DNA from: Acheta domesticus
Lineage: Eukaryota > Arthropoda > Insecta > Orthoptera > Gryllidae
Length of the DNA stretch: 64,000 nt
Assembly (NCBI GenBank): GCA_031308135.1
Contig: JAHLJT010000631.1
Location: forward strand, 192,292,281 to 192,356,280
Reading direction: 5' to 3'
A model generated the notes under the pieces. That model had not been told where the DNA came from, did no database searches, and was given only the letters and a program-made list of their open reading frames with translations. A program made the translations under genes and the position numbers. Below, one piece after another: positions 55,855 to 64,000 of this stretch (positions are counted from its first letter, which is position 1; every line of letters starts with the position of its first letter).

Positions 55855-56640
55855 TCAGTTTTGCCTCCTACAAAACAGGAAACTTGGACCCCAAGTACTT
55901 GAAGCATTCGCTATCGTTGAGAAGTGCCTTAAAATTGCTTCATCATTCCTAATTTGTGTGTAGAGATGCAAATAAATCCTTCTCAGGGAGTACCATTGTT
56001 TCCCTGAGAACATTCGTTTCACCGACAACTTGGTAGCCAATTTGTTTGCTTCCAGTGATTTTGTCGGGACTGTTTCATTGACATAGTAAACTAGGAAATT
56101 TGTAGCAGCGCTTACATACTTTGAGGAACCCAAACTTTATCTTGGTCACAAAGATCAAAATTAAAACGAAATAAATTTTCTTAACAAAATACGTAATATT
56201 CAACTGCTGCTTTGTCACCATTATTTTTTCACATTTGAAACAAAAACTTTCAGGTGAATTTATACACTTTTTTTAAGGTATTCCATTAATTTTGAACCAC
56301 ACAGACAATAGCTGGTTGAAGATGAAATTAAATAAAAGATTGTGGAGGAATCAAAGAACAAGTTAATGCACGCACGAACATGGACGGTTAGGCCCTAGCA
56401 AGCAGACTCAACATGGCAATGACCCCATCAGGACCAACCCATAAATGTATTTTCCTGTTCTTCGGAGCACTGGCAGTGAAAATAAATTTGTTTTTCCATG
56501 TACAGTATTTTCCCTAAGTGTGATGAATTTGAAATATCCAGCTTCCTGTTTGACCAAATTATATTTCGATTGCGAAAAATCTTGACGTCCCAGGAAGAAA
56601 CAGTGGTCATTTTCGAATTTGGCACACCCAAAAACATAAG
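55855..56640 (-). other. Unrecognised protein-like open frames
   Basis: Two minus-strand frames (55855-56133, with KSLEANKLATKLSVKRMFSG; 56428-56637, with KMTTVSSWDVKIFRNRNIIW) have ordinary amino-acid composition but no motif I know. They may be exons or transposon remains. No good splice sites were paired to them. Confidence 0.25.
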
Positions 56641-57047
56641 AATCAGATAAAATTATGAAAACCGCTTTTTGATTGCGGAACTGTGTTATTTTTGCAATAC
56701 ATCCTTTCAGCTATTCACAATTCTGATTACTTTAAAAATTATCGTGATCGAGATATTTGTTTCGACATCTGTTCCTGAAAACAACCTTTTATTTCTTGTA
56801 TGAAAATAGAAGCAAATGCGAAACTGGCAATTATTAAAAATAAACAAAAATAAAATAGGATAGGAAATATACATCCAAGTTCTCCAATGCTCTTACAATA
56901 TGTACGGTCTAGAATGAACTAACAGATGAAAATATTTATTTTTAACTTGAAAAGTAGTTTCCACATCAATTACATAATTTTTACTCTAGAGCCCATATTC
57001 TCAATACCGTGTAATACGAGAATTATTCGTCGAGTTCAGATAATTCG

Positions 57048-57175
57048 CGAATTAAGGCAAGAATCTTATTCACGAGGCCGGATCAGTTGCGATTCGCGGT
57101 TACACACCCAGAAAGCCTCACGATTTCGATCCGCGGGTTATACCTCCGATTTCGGCGTTTAATTCGCGAATTGCA
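57048..57175. repeat. Palindromic AATTCGCGAATT pair
   Basis: TAATTCGCGAATTAAGGC near 57050 and TTAATTCGCGAATTGC near 57160 bracket a GC-richer 100-bp segment, resembling the ends of a small MITE. Boundaries and target duplication are unclear. Confidence 0.35.
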
Positions 57176-57299
57176 CTTGGTTGCCATTGGCTACCCTGTT
57201 TAACAATACAGACCAGACGACTCCGCCAAGTACAATTTGTTTGCTGTGAATTTATGGAATGCAAATAAAGAGAGAATGCAAAAAAAGAATTTGAAATAA

Positions 57300-58188
57300 A
57301 GAGAGACCCCTCTATTTGCTTCCTTTTCGTCATCAGTAATATAAATCATCTAAGTAGTCAGTTACATGCTGAATAATTTTGAATAATATTGTTTCTAGTA
57401 TTGGGTTCAGCAATTATCTATTTAATATTATATAATTTGGACTTAATCATTCTATCAATGCAGGTTAGTTTTTAATAAAATCACATTATTAGCTTTTGCT
57501 TTCAATTAAAAGTATGGTCACAGTTTATCTTGCTTTCATCTATTAGAATGTCTTTTTTAATTTTTACATTCACTGTAGGAGATCATCAGAAATATATACT
57601 TGCAACACCCCAAAAACAATGTAGATATTGTTAACATAATCAGGCAAATAAATGGTCAAGGAATTTCAAATTAAATACTTGAATAAACCATAAATTCAAA
57701 TAAATTGAAATGGATTACAAGGGTTTAAAGAAAGAATACAATAAAAATTGGACAAAAATGCTACTAAGTAGATCCTTGGTTAAATTGAATTATAAGTTTT
57801 TTCATTTGAAGTTAATAAATAAAAACTGAATGCAATTAACAAATGTTTTTATTTATTTCATTAATGTACAATATTGAAACAGAAACTTTTCTAGTAAATT
57901 AATGATACTTTTGACAAATATAATGCCCAAATACAGGAATATTACTGAACTCTAAGTTATAAACACAATACACAAAAATAAAAAAGAAGAGACACAGCAA
58001 AATATGCTGAATGGTTTCAAGGTAATGAATATTTTATTCATTTGCTAACCATTTGGAGAACAAATATAAAAACCCAAATTGCTAAAAACAAACAAATAGA
58101 GGATGTAGTCCATATTTGATTCCATCACTAATTTAACGCGTAGACAAAATTTAATTTTTTAAAGAATGAATTGTTCGTTCATCATATC
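57300..58188. other. AT-rich DNA, nothing recognised
   Basis: No coding or element ends seen. Confidence 0.4.
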
Positions 58189-58620
58189 CAGTGGCGAAGC
58201 GTCAGGGTAGGCAGAGTAAGCTGAGCTATCCCTAAGAATCTTGAAGAAGGCGGGAAATGTATCTTCACTAAAAAAGGAAATTGTCAATTGTCATGTTATT
58301 TTAGCCAATTTATACTGTACGTATGCGCGCCAAGTTAATTTTTCTGTTCTTATGCGCATTCAATGCGAAGTGTCTTTGTCGCCGCCCGGTGCATCACGCA
58401 GGCTGGGGAGTGAGGTTCAGGCCGTTCCGCTTACCACTGGAAGACAGTTTGTTGGCCGGGGACGGGGCGCGGGGAAGTGAGCGCGCATGCGCATTGAGAA
58501 GCTGGCCCAGTTACTCGGTCAGAAGGGTAGGCCGGCCTTACAACTGGCTAAGTAATTTAAACTCCTGCCGGCAGGCGCTCTCTTCACCATAAGCTTGCGT
58601 AGAACTTCCGGAAATGTCCA
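58189..58620. other. CpG-rich block with hAT-like start and NRF-1-type site
   Basis: CAGTGGCGAAGCGTCAGGG at 58190 resembles the CAGTGGCG termini of hAT MITEs, but the matching inverted end was not found. The block also holds GCGCGCATGCGCATT at about 58480, an NRF-1-like palindrome, and high CpG content. A mobile element that carries promoter-like sequence is possible. Confidence 0.3.
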
Positions 58621-59288
58621 CTAGAGGTCATTGAGCAACTTCAAATATCACTACTAACAAAAGTAAAACATTTATTTATTCCAAATTTCAGTATTAGAAT
58701 TCCTCTGTAACTAATTCATTAAGTACAATATTCAGAATTTTTACTTTTTTCTCCCACCTCATTTAGCATTGGGTTAACTTTTAATAAAACAAGATCATTT
58801 TTTAAAAACATTGATTTTAAGCATTTATGGGTTGGTATCGCGGCGTGTGAATACCCCAGTAGTATTGTGTTCTCGAAAGATCAAACAGGGTCTGATCAGT
58901 GTAATTTCATTTCGTAAGTTGACTGAATAGCGTATTTGTGTGTAGGTTACAAGTGAAATATAGTTGACCTGCAACTGCATGTCGCTGTGTCTCATTGACA
59001 ATGAACACTCTGAAACAATTAAAACTCATTAACGTAATTCTAAGTCAAATAACAGACTCTTCAACTTGGCTTCTACTAAAAAAGAAAATTTCGTGTAAGT
59101 TTTCGCAAGATGCTATGTTTAAAGAAAGAGTTGAATTTTTTCTGAAGAAAACCAAACATTTAGAATTACTTTACAAAAAACTGTACAAATAAGGAGTATA
59201 CATCAAATATAAATAAGCATAACTATTTACAATTTTTTTTCAATTCTGCAGTAAGCTTATTCTTGACCTGAGTATTCTTGCATGATTG

Positions 59289-59336
59289 AAATAATAATAA
59301 TAATAATAATAATAATAGTAATAATAATAGTAATAA
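59289..59336. repeat. (AAT)n microsatellite at the 5' border of a LINE
   Basis: AATAATAAT run with two AGT variants. LINE-derived sequence follows within about 50 bp. Confidence 0.9.
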
Positions 59337-59383
59337 AGACTTGAAGAGGATATGGAGGGATACAGGACGCGATTTCATGAAGA

Positions 59384-60772
59384 ATGGTTAAAGCTGCATC
59401 AGGACATACCGGTATCAGAGCAGAGAGTGTGCGACCAGCAGCGCACCATCATTGTAAGAAACTTTCTCTCAACTGCAGAGATAAAACCATTAAGGAGAAT
59501 GTAAGAGCATCCTTGGGTGTTGAGGATATGAATGAGACTGATGAAGGAAGAAGTAATGAAGATCCACAAGGTAATCGGGAATGGTCCGTGAAGACGAATT
59601 CTGATGAATCCTGCCCCTTAGTGGCTGAGCAACTCTCTTGGGCTGAGCATTACGAAGCCATGAAGACCTACTATCATGGTATCCTCTTATCCTCCCGACC
59701 ATGGATCCCGCGAGTGGGATATGGCCCCCGTACAAATGCGGCGATGGAAGCAGTCAATAACTTGCTGAAAGTGGATGTAGAACAATCGTCACCACTTAAG
59801 GAAGTGGTAAGCTACGTGTCTTGCGCAGCCCTTGCCTTTGCACAGGGACTTGGTAAACCTGTAAAGGATCAATTGAAAACATTGACAGACACAGTTCAGT
59901 CCGCTAAGCCCACCAAGCCCCCGTGGTTGAGGCGCATTGAATCCAAGATTGAAAGCCTCCGGCGGGACATAGGCACTCTGACAGCCTTCTTTACAGCTCC
60001 TGAGAACGCAACCAGAAAGGTCTCCAATGCAGTGAGGGCAATTGGGCGAAAGATGAGAATCCGAAGATACCAGCCAAACTACGAGGAGAAACTTCGAGAG
60101 CGACTTGAGTACCTGAAACAGCGTGTCGCAGCCCTTGGGTGCCGTATAAGAAGGTATCATAAAGAAATGAAACGCAGACAACAGAATGCTATGTATTCAT
60201 GTGACCAGAAGAAATTTTTCAGGCAACTCAACGATCAAAGAAAGTTGACAGAAACAATTTCTAAAAGTTCCGAGATGGAAGAATATTCGAGCAGTATACG
60301 GAGCATTCCCATGACTCATGATGCTGGAGCTTACTGGATAGCAGAAGAGGAACGGAAGTGTTGTGATATACCTCAGATGTGTTCACCAAACATTACTCAA
60401 AGGGATATCTTTAATTCAGTCAGGAAGACGCAGAATTGGAAAGCACCAGGTTACAAAACTTTACAAAACTTTTGGTGGAAGTATTTTCCGTGTACTCATG
60501 CAGTTCTGGCCAGGTGGTTTCAAGCCGCATTCAACAATCCAACTATCATTCCGGCGTCTTTTACTGAAGGAGTTACATATATGATAAGCAAATCTAGCGA
60601 CCCTAAAACTCCGAGTAACTATCGACCTATCACATGTCTTCCCACAGTATATAAGATTTTTACAACTGTGCTAGCCAATATGCTGAATATCCATCTAAAT
60701 GCCAACAATCTTCTGGCACCAGAACAAATTGCAGTTTCAGAAAGGGTGCTCAAGATTGCAAAGAATTATTGA
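59384..60772 (+). pseudogene. LINE copy 1: N-terminal region and RT fingers
   Basis: 462 codons open. The first part is basic and coiled-coil-like (RKMRIRRYQPNYEEKLRERL, EMKRRQQNAM, about 60050-60190), as expected of a nucleic-acid-binding N-terminus. Motif NWKAPGYKTLQNFWW and the YRPITCLPT block open the RT domain. The frame is lost near 60730 within PEQ..CSFRKGAQ. Start ATG at 59384 is provisional. Confidence 0.8.
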
Positions 60773-61578
60773 TAGTAGACAGTGTTGTAGTCAATCAGGC
60801 TAATAAAAGACACCGAAATATTTCTTTAGGATGGATTGACTATGCAAAGGCCTTCGATTCGATACCTCATTCGTGGCTTTTGTATGTCCTTCGCCTCTAC
60901 AAAGTAAATGACCAGTATGTGAACCTAATCCAACACTGCATGGCAACTTGGCGTACAAAGATAAGAGTCTCATCTGCTGGAGGCAGATATACCACCAAGG
61001 AACTGAGGATCAAACGAGGCATTTTTCAGGGCGATAGTCTTAGTCCCTTATGGTTTTCCCTAGCTCTAAACTCTCTCAGCAGAATGTTAAGAGATTCGGG
61101 GATGGGATATGAAATCACCAAAAATCTCCATATCCTCATTAATCATCAGTTCTACATGGACGATCCCAAGTTGTACGCCAGAGATAAGAACCAACTTTCC
61201 TCGTTGCTTGAACTTGTAAAGTCCTTCAGCGATTCTATTTGCATGGAGTTCGCTATTGATAAATGCGCTGCAGTGCACGTGAAAAGGGGAAAAATCCTTG
61301 ATCCTGACAAACTCGTCCAGATGTCTGGCACCAATATCCAAGAACTTGGGCAAGAGGATTCCTATAAATATTTAGAAGTGCATCAACATTTGAGCACAAG
61401 TGAAGCAAAGATCAGGCGTGATATTCAAAATAAAGTCTTGCAAAGAGTCGCTAAAATCTGTAAAACTCTTTTAAATGGAAAGGAACCTCATATCAGCTAT
61501 CAACACTTGAGCAGTACCCGTGGCTGTCTATACATTCGGTGTTCTTCATTGGACAAGAACTGCCCTACAGGACCTTAA
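60730..61578 (+). pseudogene. LINE copy 1: RT palm and thumb
   Basis: WIDYAKAFDSIPHSWLL, then a GIFQGDSLSPLW box and a FYMDDPKLYARDKN catalytic site (YMDD variant with both Asp). MEFAIDKCAAVHVKRGKI and SYKYLEVHQ follow, where relatives have YKYLGI. The true frame shifts again near 61480, so the last residues are out of frame. Confidence 0.85.
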
Positions 61579-62668
61579 TCGAAAAGTTAGGACCACTCTT
61601 ACCAAGTACCGCATGCACCATCCCAACAGTTCAATGGCAAGACTATACTGACCTCGGAACGAAGGAGGTAGAGGTCTTCTAGATTTTGAGTTATTGTGTG
61701 CGAAGCAAATCAACAATCTTCGCAAATACTTCCTCCAGAAAAACGACGGTTGTGTATGAAGCAATTTGCGCCTACGGACAAGAATTTTACCCCACTGAAC
61801 CTGAATCTAGCGGACTCTGAGAGACTATGTATCACCAAAGAAGATAGGCTGAGTGAGTGGACCCAGAAGGGTATGCACGGCAGGTTTCCTGCTGGCCTCT
61901 GTGCTGAGACAGAAGGCTTCATTTCTATTTTCAAGACGAAGTAACTTCCACTCGCAATTACCAAAGGTATGTGATTTGGGATATGAGAGTAGAAGACCGC
62001 TACCGCCTTTGCAATCATACCCGGCGAAACCCTTCAACACATAACGGGCGGGTGCTCTGCTTTGGCACAAACAGAATACCTGAGTCGGCACAACGACGTT
62101 GTTGCGGTAGTCCATCAAGCCCTGGCTGCAAAGTCAGAGATGGAACAGAAAGAGGTGCCATACTACACGTTCAAGCCGGATTCAGTTTTGGAGACGAAAC
62201 GGTGGAAGCTCTTGTGGAATGTTGCAGTCACCACTGATCGTCTGACATAATATGGGTCGACAAGTTTTCACGGAAAGGGATTATAGTCGACGTAGCTATC
62301 CCTTTAGACCGAAATATAGCTGCCTCCGTTGCCGAGAAGAAGCGAAAATATCAGGCCTTGGCTATTGAACTGATCGACATGTGGTGGTTAGTGGCTGTTG
62401 ATGTAGTCCCTGAGGTCATCTCTGCAAATGGACTGATCTCTGAAGAACTAAATTCATCGTCTGCAAGGCCTTGGCCTTAAAAACTGGCACATTCAGACAA
62501 TGCAAAAGGCTGGTCTCCTGAGTACTGCACGCATCGTGAGAAAGTTTTTATTAATGTAACTTCACATCGAATTCTGACCGCCCGAGTTTGCAAGCAAAGC
62601 ATGCACCTTGGTTCTCCAAAGGTCCCGGGGTCTGTTGTAGTATACCTCCCTAGGCGAGAGACTTACAA

Positions 62669-62672
62669 ATCC

Positions 62673-62709
<37 letters not shown>
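62669..62709. repeat. (ATA)n tract between two LINE copies
   Basis: ATAATAATA run forms the tail of LINE copy 1 and the 5' border of copy 2. Confidence 0.95.
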
Positions 62710-62713
<4 letters not shown>

Positions 62714-64000
62714 GATGCATCTTGGCTTGAATCTGAAGTTGATGCTGCAAATGAACTTGTGGAAACAGTGGAAGATGTTCACGAATTCTCGGAAGAGGAC
62801 CTCTTGCAAGCAATTAAGAACTGGAAATTCCCCGGGATTGATCAGATCCAGATTTATTGGATTAAGAAACCAACAGCATTACATCCGCATCTAGCAAAGG
62901 CTATTAATAAAAGTTTAGAAAATCCAAAGGAACTCCCGGAATGGCTCACACGCGGCATCACGTATCTGCTACCCAAGACGGAGACAGCTCTTTGGCGAAG
63001 AACTATAGGCCAATCACTTGTCTACCAGTACTGTATAACTTCAGCCATAGCTGACAAAATGTACATACATCTAGAGAAGAATCATCTAATGCCAGCTGAA
63101 CAAAAAGGATGTCGTAAAGGTTCTTATGGCTGTCAGGAAATCTTGCTGTTGAATAAAGTCATCTTGAATGATGTAAAGAAACGAAAACGTAATTTGAGCA
63201 TGGCTTGGATTGACTACCCAAAAGCCTTTGATAGTGTACCACACGATTGGATTTTGAAGTCCCTGGAGATCTATCGATTTCATTCTAGACTTATTGAATT
63301 TTGCAAGGCTAGCATGAAGTCGTGGAGTACCAGGTTACTAATACAGAGCAGAAAGGAAGCAGTAGAAACCAGAAGTATTCAGATCAACAGGAAGTATTTT
63401 TCAAGGAGATTCACTATCCCCTCTGCTGTTTTGCATTAGTTTGATCCCACCATCTAGACAGTTGTCGCAAGCTGACTTTGGTTACAAGCTCCATGATGAT
63501 GAAAGGCCAGTATCACATTTGTTTTACATGGATGATCTGAAAGTGTTTGCTAAAAATGAAGCGATTCTCTCCCAAATGCTGTCTGTCGTGAATGACTTTA
63601 GCAATGACATCTGCATGAAGTTTGGTCTTGACAAATGTGCAAAAATCAATTTAAAAAGAGGAAAACTGACGTCAGAGATCGTTGAAGTTGATATGCACAC
63701 TGTGATTCAAGATCTTGAGCCAGGTGAAACTTACAAATATCTGGGCATTGAAGAATGTGAGACCATCTCGAACGACACAATGAAAGATAGAATTCGCAAG
63801 GAGTATTACAGAAGAGTGAGACTTGTCCTGCAGTCTGCTCTGAACTCCAGGAATAAAATATCTGCAATTGGTAGTCTGGCGGTGCCTGTAGTCGAGTACA
63901 GTTCCGGACTAGCGGACTGGATTGAGCAAGAAATCCGCAACCAAAAAACCAAAAAACTGCTAACAATGCATTATGTCGCCCACCCTCGAGCAAATGTACA
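62710..64000 (+). mobile_element. Dong/R2-type LINE copy 2, 5'-truncated, runs off the window
   Basis: It starts just after the ATA tract with an RT-region frame: FSEEDLLQAIKNWKFPGIDQ, AEQKGCRKGSYGCQEILLLN, SMAWIDYPKAFDSVPHDWIL. Further frames give FQGDSLSPLLF (about 63397), HLFYMDDLKVFAKNE (63512-63560, catalytic DD intact), CMKFGLDKCAKINLKRGKL, ETYKYLGIEE (about 63730) and NKISAIGSLAVPVVEYSSGL. It shares the family with copy 1 but is a different subfamily. Frameshifts are at about 63000 and 63390. Confidence 0.85.

Larger units (their letters stand above)
59340..62668 (+). mobile_element. Dong/R2-type LINE copy 1 (RT + REL-type endonuclease), inactive
   Basis: A single-ORF type LINE. The N-terminal part and RT start are in 59384-60772 (NWKAPG at about 60436, SNYRPITCLPTVYKIFTTVL at about 60613). 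After a frameshift near 60730 the RT core continues (FRKGAQDCKELLIVD; WIDYAKAFDSIPHSW; GIFQGDSLSPLWF; FYMDDPKLYA with catalytic DD; KYL). Downstream frames hold SRHNDVVAVVHQALA (about 62080). At 62256-62480 lies a restriction-enzyme-like endonuclease, DIIWVDKFSRKGIIVDVAIP: two Asp separated by 14 residues, as in the PD-x12-14-D motif, with PD changed to SD. Frameshifts near 60730, 61370 and 62240 inactivate it. Confidence 0.85.

Noticed and set aside
61087..61353. Antisense frames in the LINE region (also 50012-50275 and 59490-60181)
   Set aside because: Shadows of the LINE reverse transcriptase frames.

Overview
This 64 kb window is animal, most likely insect, genomic DNA. It is AT-rich, has GT-AG introns up to about 9 kb, and is dense in transposable elements: Jockey-type, Dong/R2-type and RNase H-bearing non-LTR elements, hAT, Tigger and Crypton remnants, MITEs and several tRNA-derived SINEs with AAT or CATA tails. 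No bacterial operon, CRISPR array or viral genome is visible. An exact 1000-N scaffold gap lies at 23269-24268. Assignment to a polyneopteran-like insect is inference from the repeat content only.

Host genes. (1) Plus strand, 4145-4235: the last coding exon of a SLC20/PiT-type sodium-dependent phosphate transporter, followed by a long 3' UTR with several AATAAA signals. (2) Minus strand, 54389 down to 34375: an inter-alpha-trypsin-inhibitor heavy-chain-like (ITIH) gene of at least 11 exons, encoding a VIT domain and a von Willebrand A domain with an intact MIDAS. Its N-terminal exon(s) were not found. (3) Minus strand, 29598 down to the gap: a second, paralogous ITIH copy with many frameshifts and a destroyed MIDAS, probably a pseudogene, although part of the damage looks like consensus error. 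Two further good minus-strand exons of unknown protein lie between the two copies (32370-32446 and 31964-32098).

Layout. 1-8 kb: phosphate transporter intron, exon and 3' UTR, with a hAT element and a SINE. 8-17.5 kb: MITE, CpG-rich patches, a TATA-containing promoter or LTR-like block, a 340-bp tandem array joined to a truncated LINE, a SINE. 17.6-23.3 kb: two head-to-tail copies of an unusual non-coding repeat (here called the hairpin-ended repeat, HER), enclosed by inverted copies of a GC-cored repeat, then the gap. 24.3-29.6 kb: ITIH copy B, with an inverted HER in its long intron, itself split by a foldback element carrying hammerhead-ribozyme-like cores. 30-33.5 kb: Jockey fragments and the two unknown exons. 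33.7-34.3 kb: a 12-bp GC minisatellite and a 140-bp triplication. 34.4-54.4 kb: ITIH copy A, whose introns host a SINE, a Tigger, a Crypton, HER fragments and a nearly complete Jockey-type LINE (about 49.0-53.6 kb). 54.4-59.3 kb: mostly anonymous DNA with degraded ORFs. 59.3-64 kb: two Dong/R2-type LINE copies sitting among AAT repeats.

The most interesting unexplained structure is the HER family. It is non-coding and about 1.6 kb long, built from about four 310-bp units. Its 5' end carries a small hairpin and its 3' end a hairpin whose stem co-varies between copies. Two copies abut tail to head. I do not recognise it as a named family.
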